Positions 8,176-17,000 of a stretch of 42,342 nt of DNA are shown one piece after another (positions within the stretch are counted from its first letter, which is position 1; the number at the start of each line of letters is the position of its first letter). The translations under genes were made by a program, and so were the position numbers. The DNA comes from a virus. The notes under the pieces are model-generated. The model was not told the DNA's origin, ran no database searches, and was given only the letters and a program-made list of their open reading frames with translations. The DNA lies in IMG/VR virus record IMGVR_UViG_3300008111_000038, positions 1-42,342 of that record; one strand, written 5' to 3'.

Positions 8176-8714
8176 TGGCACGCCGTCGTAATGACTTCAT
8201 GAAATTAGCTGAAAAATTAGAAGCGGCAGTTTTAGCGCCGCTCATTTTGGGAGCCGCACGCTCGGCACAAGGAGTAGTAAAAGATCTACAAGAACTAGGT
8301 CCTGCATGGTCTGGTGAATTCTCTAACTCATGGGAAATAGCCAGCGAAAGTAAAGTATCTAGCGGAAGCGGATCGCCAGGAGCACCACAAAGATTGCTGG
8401 CCCCTATTCTTACTCCAAAAGAGTACAAATTTAAGCCTGAAGTAAAATACTACATCGCAAATAAAGCGCCACACGCAGACGTAGCACTGGATTTAGTTGA
8501 AAGTACCTACAGATATCCGGGCTTTGAACCAATTAAAGAAGCCGAAAGGGGTAATCGTATTACGGGTGTTCGGGGCGACTTATCCCTACAAGCGGACGGA
8601 CGCAACCAACGCACAGCACCCTTGGATTGGTACACCACATATTTGCGCGGTGGGAAAATAGATAAGACAATAAGCCTCTACATGGATCAAGCACTTCGCA
8701 GCGTGAAGCTATGA
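8175..8714 (+). CDS. HK97 gp10-like tail-head joining protein
   Basis: The 179-residue protein has an N-terminal helix (FMKLAEKLEAAVLAPLILGA), then a segment with WSGEFSNSWEI and a central run that ends PHADVALDLVE, consistent with the gp10-like neck or tail-completion group. Codon use is clearly more AT-rich than in its neighbours (for example AAATTAGCTGAAAAATTA near the start), which suggests a different recent history for this gene. It overlaps the next gene by four bases (ATGA). Confidence 0.62.
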   Translation: MARRRNDFMKLAEKLEAAVLAPLILGAARSAQGVVKDLQELGPAWSGEFSNSWEIASESKVSSGSGSPGAPQRLLAPILTPKEYKFKPEVKYYIANKAPHADVALDLVESTYRYPGFEPIKEAERGNRITGVRGDLSLQADGRNQRTAPLDWYTTYLRGGKIDKTISLYMDQALRSVKL

Positions 8715-9142
8715 ACTACCAAGCAATTCGCGCTGCCGTCGAAAACCCGCTGCTCACAGCGTTTGGTGCACTGGTGCCTCCGGTGCCCGTCTACTTCGAC
8801 AACATCACGGCAGTCCCGCCTAACACCACTACTGAGTACGTTCGCGTCAATGTTACTTTCGGTATTACCAACGAACCCACGCTTACCAGCAGCGTTGACA
8901 ACGCCCGTGGCGCGATTGTTATCCGCATTTTCACGGAGAAAGGCAAAGGCCCCGCCCGCAATCAAACCCTGATCACCACAGCAGTCAACGCACTGGAAAC
9001 ACTCAACAACGCCGCGAAAACAACAAGCGGTGTATTTTTCCGTGTCGGTGAAATTAACGGCCCAACGTTTTCAGCAACAGAGGAAGCCCCGCATTTTGTC
9101 GGGAGGATTGATACCTCCTACGTTGCAACTGTCCTGTCATAG
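8711..9142 (+). CDS. Tail terminator protein (DUF4128-like)
   Basis: The 143-residue protein begins MNYQAIRAAVENPLLTAFGA and continues with VPVYFDNITAVPPNTTTEYV. It then has the alternating strands of small tail-terminator proteins, which cap the tube and fix tail length (lambda gpU class). Size and position, last before the tube gene, support this. The start ATG overlaps the stop of the preceding gene. Confidence 0.72.
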   Translation: MNYQAIRAAVENPLLTAFGALVPPVPVYFDNITAVPPNTTTEYVRVNVTFGITNEPTLTSSVDNARGAIVIRIFTEKGKGPARNQTLITTAVNALETLNNAAKTTSGVFFRVGEINGPTFSATEEAPHFVGRIDTSYVATVLS

Positions 9143-9217
9143 GTGATGCTTAACAACAGGCGCTAACCTGTATTAAGCCGGGCAGTGCCCGCCCACAACG
9201 CTCACTTGGTACGCCCT

Positions 9218-9988
9218 ATGGCCACCACCGTTCTGTCCGGCACGTCCGGCGCCCTCTACTACAAACCCGCCGGCACCACCGGAACATTCGGCGAAGCCAG
9301 CGTCAATACTGGCACCGATGTAATCACCGTCGCCCCCTACCTGAACTTCAAGGTAGGCGACCCGGTGAAATTCCGCGTGGTCAACAGCCAAACCGGCGGC
9401 TCCGGCACCGGCACCCTGCCTGCGCCTATCTCTGACGCCACCACCTATTACGTTCTGAGCTACACCGCTGCAACTGGTGCGCTCACCGTATCGACTTCTG
9501 CCGGCGGCACCATTCTGGCCATCACTGACGACGGCACCGCAGCTGCCCCCAACGAGTTTGAGGTGTACTACGCGGACTTCGCTGTTGTCGGCCAAGTCCG
9601 CGACTGGAGCTTCGAGATCAGCCGCGCTGAAATCGACGTCACCACCATCGGTCAAACCCCTGGTCAGTACGTACCCTTCCGCAGCTACATCAGCGGCTTC
9701 GGCGATGGCACCGGCACCGCAACGGTCTACATGACCGATGAGGACGCCGCCCTGTCCAACCGCATGATCGAGGACGTGCTGCAGCGCCAGCAAAACGGTG
9801 CTGCCTTCAAGCTCTACACCGATCGCGTATTCAGCGGCGGCACCCTGAGCGAAACCCTCAGCCGCTCGATCAGCTTCGATGCTGTGCTGACCTCCGCCAG
9901 CCTCAACATCAACCCCGACGATGCCCAATCGGTGACCGTCAACTTCCGCCCCTCCGGCACCCCCACCTTCGACTTCGCCAAGTCCTGA
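9218..9988 (+). CDS. Major tail tube protein
   Basis: The preferred start gives 256 residues. A GTG at 9185 would add 11, but the ATG reads MATTVLSGTSGALYYKP, which matches the start of the paralogue at 17842. The tube domain is split: after GALYYKP about 100 residues are inserted, and the tube fold resumes at VGQVRDWSFEISRAEIDVTT. It ends with FDAVLTSASLNINPDDAQSV. The gene is followed by a strong terminator, as expected for an abundant protein. Two downstream genes (17842-18279 and 18276-19145) share the same core. Confidence 0.85.
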   Translation: MATTVLSGTSGALYYKPAGTTGTFGEASVNTGTDVITVAPYLNFKVGDPVKFRVVNSQTGGSGTGTLPAPISDATTYYVLSYTAATGALTVSTSAGGTILAITDDGTAAAPNEFEVYYADFAVVGQVRDWSFEISRAEIDVTTIGQTPGQYVPFRSYISGFGDGTGTATVYMTDEDAALSNRMIEDVLQRQQNGAAFKLYTDRVFSGGTLSETLSRSISFDAVLTSASLNINPDDAQSVTVNFRPSGTPTFDFAKS

Positions 9989-10014
9989 TACTCTTTTGGG
10001 ATAGCCAGTTCAGT

Positions 10015-10042
10015 AGCCCCGGCCTCAAAGCCGGGGCTTTTT
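10015..10042 (+). terminator. Rho-independent terminator after tail tube gene
   Basis: AGCCCCGGC (10015-10023) pairs perfectly with GCCGGGGCT (10030-10038) over a 6-base loop and is followed by a T run. Confidence 0.9.
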
Positions 10043-10083
10043 ATGTCTAGTCCGCTACAGTAGACCCAAACCAACAGGATTTT

Positions 10084-10431
10084 ATGCCTGCCTCAATTCC
10101 AGTCCGCGCCATTGATCGTCTGCGTAAAGCAGCCAATTTGGAGCCGGCTAAAAAAGTAGTCGAACTCTCTGACGGCAGCAAATTTGAAATGTGGGTGGCA
10201 CCGCTGACGATGGCTGAGCGCGAACGCGCCCAGAAGCAAGCCAAGTCCGACGACGCCAACGCTTTCGCACTCCAACTGCTGATCGCTAAGGCCCTCGACG
10301 AATCCGGCTCCAAGCTGTTCAGCGTCGGCGAAGTGGATGTGCTGAAGAACGAAGTGAAGGACAAAGATCTCCAACAGCTGATGCTGGCGATTCTGACCGA
10401 CGACGCCGAGCCCATCGACCCAAAATCCTGA
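10084..10431 (+). CDS. Tail assembly chaperone, G-type
   Basis: This 115-residue protein, with ELSDGSKFEMWVAPLTMAER near residues 27-46 and an acidic end, matches the size and place of lambda gpG-like chaperones that bind the tape measure during tail assembly. Four bases before its stop codon lies CCCAAAA, a canonical -1 slippery heptamer in the right phase. A second frame (to 10616) is open from there without its own obvious start, so a fraction of ribosomes should make a longer G-T fusion of 177 residues. Confidence 0.85.
   Translation: MPASIPVRAIDRLRKAANLEPAKKVVELSDGSKFEMWVAPLTMAERERAQKQAKSDDANAFALQLLIAKALDESGSKLFSVGEVDVLKNEVKDKDLQQLMLAILTDDAEPIDPKS
10419..10425 (+). promoter_or_regulatory. 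Programmed -1 frameshift site (C CCA AAA)
   Basis: In the zero frame the codons are GAC CCA AAA TCC TGA; slipping back one base gives CCC AAA ATC CTG. The heptamer fits the X XXY YYZ rule and lies four bases upstream of the zero-frame stop (10429-10431). Its position between tube and tape-measure genes is where G/GT frameshifting occurs in siphoviruses. Confidence 0.85.
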
Positions 10432-10616
10432 GCGTCGAACTCCGCAAAGACAACTGGCTCATGCTCCAGTTTGGCGTTGCCAAGGAACTGGGCCTGACTC
10501 TTACCGAAGTTCGGACGACCATGACCGCCGAGGAATTACTCGGCTGGAGCGCCTACTTCCAAATCCTGAACGAAGACCAGCAAAAGGAAATGGACAAGGC
10601 CAGACGCCGCCGCTAA
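10425..10616 (+). CDS. Tail assembly chaperone, T extension (by -1 frameshift)
   Basis: The 63 codons from ATC 10425 to TAA 10614-10616 read ILSVELRKDNWLMLQFGVAK and continue with ELGLTLTEVRTTMTAEELLG, ending in basic residues. The motif with an early Trp-x-x-Leu and LTxTEVRTTMTAEE is like T-type chaperone extensions. It has no good start codon of its own and is expected only as a fusion to residues 1-114 of the upstream protein. The stop lies in the loop of a hairpin terminator. Confidence 0.8.
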   Translation: MLSVELRKDNWLMLQFGVAKELGLTLTEVRTTMTAEELLGWSAYFQILNEDQQKEMDKARRRR

Positions 10617-10631
10617 CCCGGCGGCTTTTTT
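10606..10631 (+). terminator. Terminator between chaperones and tape measure
   Basis: GCCGCC (10606-10611) and GGCGGC (10620-10625) form a stem whose loop holds the T-extension stop codon, followed by six Ts. The open frame of the tape measure begins in this T run (TTG 10630). The hairpin may act as a partial terminator that lowers tape-measure output. Confidence 0.72.
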
Positions 10632-13302
10632 GTCGCGTAAACTGAAGTACCAGAGTGTGACGCAAGCCGTGGCCGCTTACAGAGCTGATATTGAAATCGG
10701 CGTAAGAGGTGTACGGTATCTAGACGAACTTCAAAATAAGCTCACCCAAGTATCAAAAACTATTGAGCAAGTAAACAAACAACAGGTCGTTATACGCAGA
10801 ACTATTGCCGGAGCAGCTTCCGCTACTCCCATGGGACCAGGAGGTAGTGGAGTAACAAGCGCAAGCGCTCAAGCAGCAGCATTCGCTGTTGAAAAGCGTG
10901 TAAGTGAACTGCGTCGTGCTGACGCGCAAGCGCAACTTAAATCTTTAAAAGACAGGTCTTTTGCGGAAAATTATATCAGCGGAATTATTAGCCGTAGGTT
11001 ACAAACAAAGCAACAAGAACTAGCCGCAGAACAAAAAATAACTGCCGAAAAACAAAAACAAGCGGCCGCAACGTTACGTTCGCGCGTAGGTAGCGCTGCG
11101 AGTAACGCCGTCATTGGTGGTGCTTTTCCGTTGTTGTTTGGGCAAGGGGCCGGAGCTGCTGTTGGTGGCGGATTAGGCGGCGCAGTCGGAGGCGCCTTTG
11201 GCGGGACACTCGGCTTTGGTCTATCCCTTGTTGGTACAGCTATCGGACAAGCCGTTGATGACGCGGTAAAACTTAATCAGGAACTTAACTCTTTAAACAA
11301 CAGTCTATCTTCTACAGGCGGAACATCCCGCACAACCGCATCCGATATTTCTCAGCTTGCATCTCAGCTAGGTATAGCTAAAGATGAGGCGTTAAAACTT
11401 GTCGCAGCGTTTTCTGAGTTTGGATCTGCAAACATCAGAGAAGCTTTAGCCACAAGTTTTGGTGCTGTTGGCGGCGAGGAAGCGTTTAATGCTCTTGCGG
11501 CAGCCAGAGACAACAAGAGCACTTTAGAAGCTATTGTAAAACTTCGAGATACAATTACTGACTCACAAGCAAAAGAAGCATTAAAGCAACTAGAAATAAA
11601 TGGCTCGGCAGCAGCTAACGCCTTTTTACAACAACGACTGATTACTCTTCAAGAACAAAAACTTATTAAAGTCGCACAAGAAATTACCTTGATGGATAGA
11701 TTATTAGCAGCGGCAGCTGCCCTTGGAGCGCAAGGGCAATTTATTGACCCTGCAATGTTCGGAAAAGACCGTGCCAATGAGGTGCGCAAAGGAGCAGCAG
11801 AGCGTAAAAAAGCTCAAGACCAAGCGTTGCAAGATACACGCAAATTTCTTTCCGATGTTGCACGTTTAAACGAACAATTTTCGACCAAAAATACAAAAAG
11901 TCCAAAACCTCCAGAAGATCGTACGGCCGCTTTACAGGATGATCTACAGGCCCTTATTGAAATGGGTAATGCGGAGGATCTTATTCGTGATCTTCGTTTT
12001 CAGGGACGTGATCTACTCATTCCAGAAGTTGAACTAACCAAAAAACTTTCCGACATCGCGCGGGATAAAGCCCAAGCTCTCAGGCAAGCTAATTACGAGA
12101 CAGAACGTGCTGCCATAAATCAATTCGCACAAGCTAGAGTCAGCATTGCACAAAAAGAAACAGAAGACCAGATACGCGACATACAACAACGTAGATTTGA
12201 GGAAGAGTTGCGTTTGCAAGACGCTGTACGTAATTCCGTAAAAGTGTTTACAGATCTACGTCAAGAACAAACCCTGCAGGTTCAATACGGAAAAACATAT
12301 CTTCGCTTAGTTACAGAAGGTTTGCTGCCTGCAGAAGCGGCTCGCAGAGCCAACTTTGAAAAGTTAGTAGCGCAAGAACTTCTTGCCGTAGAAGAGCAAA
12401 TTAAACTAACTGAATTGGCAATTATGGAAGCAAAAGCCAGAGGAGCAAGCACAGTAGAACTAGATAAGCAACTTAAAACATTTAAAGAACAACAAAAGGC
12501 TATTACCGCTCAAGCAGCAACAGGACCCGGACAAGGCCCTACACAAACACAAAGGCTGGAATCTGCTGTTGCAACAGCCCGAGGTCAACTAAATGAACTT
12601 ACAGATTTTACAAATCAAGTTGTCGCTGGTGCTCAAGCCATTGGTGACGCTTTCTCTCAAGCCTTCCGAGGTCTTGTCACCGGAGCAATGACTGGTCAGC
12701 AAGCGCTTGCCGCGTTCTTCAAAGGTGTCGGCGACCACTTTATGGACATGGCCAGCAAGATGATCGCCAAGCTCATCGAGATTTACATTCTCGAAACTGT
12801 CCTTGGTTTTATTAGCGGTGCAGCGGCGGGATCTTTCACATCCAAGTCAAATGCTGCTGGTAAAGCCACTTTTGGAGGAAGCTTCAAAGGAACCGGAGCC
12901 AGCACTTTTGGCTCAGGCGGTATTCGTGTTCCAGGTTATGCCGAGGGTGGTTTTGTTACCGGTCCTACCCGTGCTGTAGTTGGTGAAGGCGGTGAAGCGG
13001 AGTACATTATCCCCGCGAGCAAGATGCGCGGCGCAATGGCTCGCTACTCTGCTGGCGCCCGAGGTTCTGCGGTCATTCCAGGCAATGGCACATCCGGTGG
13101 AGGTGGCGCAGCAGGCTCTGGTTCCGGTGCAATCGACGTGCGCTACACCGTTGAACGCATCAATAGCGTGGACTACGTTACGGCGGACCAATTCCAACGC
13201 GGTATGCGCCAAGCCGCCCTACAAGGTGCCGAGCAAGGCGAACGCCGCGCACTGGGACGCCTGCGTAACTCACCTGCTACCCGCAACCGCGTCGGAGTCT
13301 GA
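10630..13302 (+). CDS. Tape measure protein
   Basis: The 890-residue protein sets tail length. It has long charged helical regions (about 35-170 and 390-660), a Gly/Ala-rich hydrophobic segment near 175-215 (VIGGAFPLLFGQGAGAAVGG and onward) likely to insert in membranes, and a C-terminal part with GFVTGPTRAVVGEGG then EAEYIIPASKM, typical of tape-measure ends. The start is uncertain: TTG 10630 lies on the terminator T run, and GTG 10657 is the next option; neither has a good ribosome site. Base composition is AT-rich up to about 12.6 kb and then becomes GC-rich like the rest, which suggests a mosaic gene. Confidence 0.9.
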   Translation: MSRKLKYQSVTQAVAAYRADIEIGVRGVRYLDELQNKLTQVSKTIEQVNKQQVVIRRTIAGAASATPMGPGGSGVTSASAQAAAFAVEKRVSELRRADAQAQLKSLKDRSFAENYISGIISRRLQTKQQELAAEQKITAEKQKQAAATLRSRVGSAASNAVIGGAFPLLFGQGAGAAVGGGLGGAVGGAFGGTLGFGLSLVGTAIGQAVDDAVKLNQELNSLNNSLSSTGGTSRTTASDISQLASQLGIAKDEALKLVAAFSEFGSANIREALATSFGAVGGEEAFNALAAARDNKSTLEAIVKLRDTITDSQAKEALKQLEINGSAAANAFLQQRLITLQEQKLIKVAQEITLMDRLLAAAAALGAQGQFIDPAMFGKDRANEVRKGAAERKKAQDQALQDTRKFLSDVARLNEQFSTKNTKSPKPPEDRTAALQDDLQALIEMGNAEDLIRDLRFQGRDLLIPEVELTKKLSDIARDKAQALRQANYETERAAINQFAQARVSIAQKETEDQIRDIQQRRFEEELRLQDAVRNSVKVFTDLRQEQTLQVQYGKTYLRLVTEGLLPAEAARRANFEKLVAQELLAVEEQIKLTELAIMEAKARGASTVELDKQLKTFKEQQKAITAQAATGPGQGPTQTQRLESAVATARGQLNELTDFTNQVVAGAQAIGDAFSQAFRGLVTGAMTGQQALAAFFKGVGDHFMDMASKMIAKLIEIYILETVLGFISGAAAGSFTSKSNAAGKATFGGSFKGTGASTFGSGGIRVPGYAEGGFVTGPTRAVVGEGGEAEYIIPASKMRGAMARYSAGARGSAVIPGNGTSGGGGAAGSGSGAIDVRYTVERINSVDYVTADQFQRGMRQAALQGAEQGERRALGRLRNSPATRNRVGV

Positions 13303-13712
13303 TGGAACTGATCATTGGCAACACGCTTTCCCTAAACGGAGGCAGCTACCAGAACTACAACCTGAACGGCAGCAACTTTCTCCCGTTTGGATTTAGCGGC
13401 GTCGTCGTCAACCGCAGCGGCGACAACACCCAAGCGTCGCTGGTCTTCCCAAACAACGACCTTGCCCGCTCATGGGCATCGGAAGCCGCCGCAAACCAGT
13501 GGGTCGTCACCGTCGCACTGGTCAACGTCTCCGCAAACACCACGATCTACACCTACACCGGCCAGGTCGGGGCATCATCGTGGGATGAAACCAGCGTCAA
13601 TCTTCAACTCAACAGCGTTTTAGATGCCGTTGGCGCAGACGTACCCTTTCGTGTAATCGGTCAAGGTCTTGTTGGAGCCGTCCCCACCAGTAGCGCCTTC
13701 CGCCTGTCTTGA
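13302..13712 (+). CDS. Minor tail / distal tail protein
   Basis: This 136-residue, beta-rich protein (MELIIGNTLSLNGGSYQNYN, later YTYTGQVGASSWDETSVNL) follows the tape measure with a one-base overlap (TGATG). Such small proteins in this slot belong to the distal tail or tail-tip joining group. The sequence pattern with GFSGVVVNRSGDNTQAS resembles DUF1833-like tail proteins. The function is inferred from position and size. Confidence 0.65.
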   Translation: MELIIGNTLSLNGGSYQNYNLNGSNFLPFGFSGVVVNRSGDNTQASLVFPNNDLARSWASEAAANQWVVTVALVNVSANTTIYTYTGQVGASSWDETSVNLQLNSVLDAVGADVPFRVIGQGLVGAVPTSSAFRLS

Positions 13713-14073
13713 GCTGATCGGGATGCCCTTCCGCCTTGGTGCGGACGGATCAGACGGCTACATCGACTGCATCCACGTCGTTTACACAGTAGAACGCGCT
13801 TTAGGCATCCCAACGCCAGACTTCAATCCACGCTGGTACGACTTACCGCGAAAGTCTGTGCTGCGAGACCTATACCGCTGGGGCTGTCGTGTAACAGATG
13901 GCGGCTACGATGGGGATGTGGTTTTGCTGCCACAAAGTAGCTGGGCATTTGGCGTCGCATGGCAACGAGGGATTCTGCTGATCAGCCCTTTGAGCAAGCG
14001 AGTGGTCTGGTCCCCGCTGGCAAACCTATCGAGCGCGTACTTCTTCCGTACGAAAAAGAACTGTGCGACATAA
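13669..14073 (+). CDS. NlpC/P60-like tail-tip peptidase
   Basis: The core LIGMPFRLGADGSDGYIDCI, then PTPDFNPRWYDLP and a C-terminal RVVWSPL, has the layout of the NlpC/P60-type tail proteins (lambda gpK-like). Cys in IDC is the expected nucleophile. A catalytic His is not obvious, so activity is uncertain. The longest frame starts at TTG 13669 inside the preceding gene; ATG 13723 is the first ATG but would cut into the conserved LELIG start. It overlaps the next gene by 115 bases. Confidence 0.68.
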   Translation: MLEPSPPVAPSACLELIGMPFRLGADGSDGYIDCIHVVYTVERALGIPTPDFNPRWYDLPRKSVLRDLYRWGCRVTDGGYDGDVVLLPQSSWAFGVAWQRGILLISPLSKRVVWSPLANLSSAYFFRTKKNCAT

Positions 14074-17000
14074 TTGGTTGCAGCACAGAAGAATACAAAC
14101 AGTTTCTTTTTGAACTAGAACGTAATGCCTACGTGCGTCCTGCGGAATATGCTCATATTCCGGATATACGATGTGATCCGGCTACTACATCTGCTTTAAT
14201 TAGTCTTGCTATTGGCCTGGTTTTATCAGGCGTTTCGTATCTTCTAACACCAAAACCTCGCGCACCAGAGCAGCAGCAAACACGACAAATAACTCGTCGC
14301 GGTCGCACGGGTCAAGACCGCTTTATTCAGTCCACCAACTTTGACGGCTTTGCCGATCTTGCCGAATTTGGCGACGCTATCCCGATTGTTTGGACTCGTT
14401 ACACCGGCACCACAGGCGGAGTCGTTATTGCCCCTCTGCTGACTTGGAGCCGTGCCTTCAGTCTTGGCAATCAGCAAGCCGCAAAACTGGTTTACCTGAT
14501 CAGCGAGTCTGGCCTATCTGCGCCAGACATTTCAGGTGTTTTTATTGGCAATACTGCGCTTTCTGTTCAAGACGCTGACAACTACATTTTTGCCTGGGAC
14601 GCTCGCCCTAGCTACGATGCCAGCCGCATCACGGGTTACAACGAAGGCGGCGTCGGCTTTTCTGCCTGCCTGACACCATCCAACAGTACCCAGTTTGGTG
14701 TATCCAACCCAATCGCCAACTGCACGGGCTATCGCGTCAACTGGCAAGTTATTTCATATCCAGAAGATCTCGACGAAAAAGCCGAGCGTGATATTAGAAA
14801 TCAGCGCCTAAAGGTTTGCGGTAGACCCGGCAGGTCGGCTGGTATGCCCGGTGTAGGTCGTGACTACCCTCGGCGCCTTGGTGTTATCGCTGCCGGCAAA
14901 GATCAAACTGGCACGACTTTTCGGATCAGTGGCACACGCTTACCACGCAAACCGAGTGACTTTGAAAAAAGTACAACAATTACAACGGAAGATATTAACG
15001 ATGCTCTAGACGCTGAGTGCATTGCAGCAGATGAAGTGCTCCAAGTCGGAGAACAACTAGTTGTTGGCACACAACTGCTGAAGGTCACAGGGCGGTCTAG
15101 TCAGTTATGGCAACGTGGTAGCGACGTGGATATCTACTTGTCAGCAGCAGTTAAAGGCGGTCCACTTAGCGATATTGCGGCAAACAATGCAATCGCAGAT
15201 AACGAAAATCCCAGCACCAGAAATTACGGGGTTATCTACTACTCCATCTGTCGCGCCACGACCGCAGTATTTAGGAATAACCGTCGTTGCCAAGTAACCG
15301 AAATTGGCATCAAGAGTCAAGTATGGGGCCGGATAAACGGTCTAGCTAACTTCAATCGCGTGCCAGATCCTGAAACGCTGCAGGGATATGACGACGATGG
15401 TGTTCAATTTAGCCTTGGTAATAACAACGAGTATTTCCCACGTGTTTCTATGTTCCGCGTGCAAATACGGAAGGTCGGACAAACCTCATGGGGCAATGTA
15501 GGAGGTGCCTTGGCTGTACGCGGTGGCACGCCTACGGATCAGCATTTTCAGTTGCGCCTTAATCACGGCACCGATGCTGAATATGAGTTCCGCTTAAAGC
15601 CGATCTCAAGTGCCGCAATACGTGACGGCCTGCGGGAACTGTTGGTGCTTAACCCTAATGCCGAGTACGTCAACGACGGTATTTTAAGTTTCCGTGGAAC
15701 ACGCGAACAGATTTACGCTAACGAAACTTCCGACGAGTTAAACCCGTTGTTTGAAGCACGGGCGATGCAAACGAAAGGCTGGGGTAATGCCTACGCATCG
15801 GAAAGCTACAGAATCCCGACACGGGCAACATACTTCAATATGGGCGTATTTAGTCTTACAAATGTAGACTATACCGGAAGACTTATAAATGTTACGGATG
15901 AGCAAGAGCGTTTGCAACGCGCATTTATGTATGAGTTATTCGGTGATCCTCTAAACCTTAGCCAGCGTAAAACCGCAGATCTTAAAGTTAAAACAGATCG
16001 CGGAGTTGTTAAATTACTGCTTCGTGTCGAAGCTCAAGATGCCGACCCCGGAACAAACGTAGCTTTACGCTGGCGCGTTCGCTTTGCAGAAATCTATGAA
16101 GCCAGACCGATCGAGGATTCAGCGTTTAACGTCGGGCAAACAATCGGCATCAAAGTACGCCTAAAAACAGATTCCCTTTATTTAGACGGTAAGTTTCCGG
16201 CCAGCATCGAAGACAACCGCGTCGAACTACGGATGCGTCTTCAAATCACTAATACAGCAAATAAAACACTAACTCCAGAAAATCGCGGCTGGCGTTTATT
16301 TGAAACATACGCCGCATTTGCTGAGGTCAGTCGCTACGGCAACATCGTTACCCACAGTTGCGACTCCGGCCCCGAGCACCAAGTCGTTTATGTCAATCAA
16401 ACAGGAGGTGTTGCCCTTGGCGACTACTCAAACGTAAACACCGCCTTGCTGGCACTACGCTCAAACCGCAATATCACAAGCGTTGATCAGTTGCGCCTGT
16501 GGATTAAATCAGGCACTACCAACAGCAACAGTTTCCCACGCTTGGTGCAATACCTTCTGCAAAATGTTAAAGGTATTTCGCCGCAAATGATTGACACAGC
16601 TTCGTTTAACGAGGCTGATTCGTGGTGCAATGCCAATGGGTTGTACTACGACGGCGCTATTACAAGCCGAACAAACCTCCGCAGTTTCATCACAAGTACC
16701 GCTCCGTTTTTCCTGCTTAACTTTGTAATGCGTAATGGGAAGCTGGCTTTGCTGCCCGCGTTGCCTGGCGGTGGATCGGCTGCAATGTTCACTGCAGGCA
16801 ACATCATTGAAGGATCTTTCTCGCTGGAATATCTAGACATCAGCGAGCGCCGTCCCATCCGGGCTGAGATGGTTTGGCGTCGCAACTTACTTAACGAATT
16901 TCCGCAACAACAGTCATTTGTACTGGGCAGTCCAGGAGACACTTTGGAGTCTTTTGATATGTCGGCGTTCTGTACATCGGAATCCCACGCCCGCAAAGCC

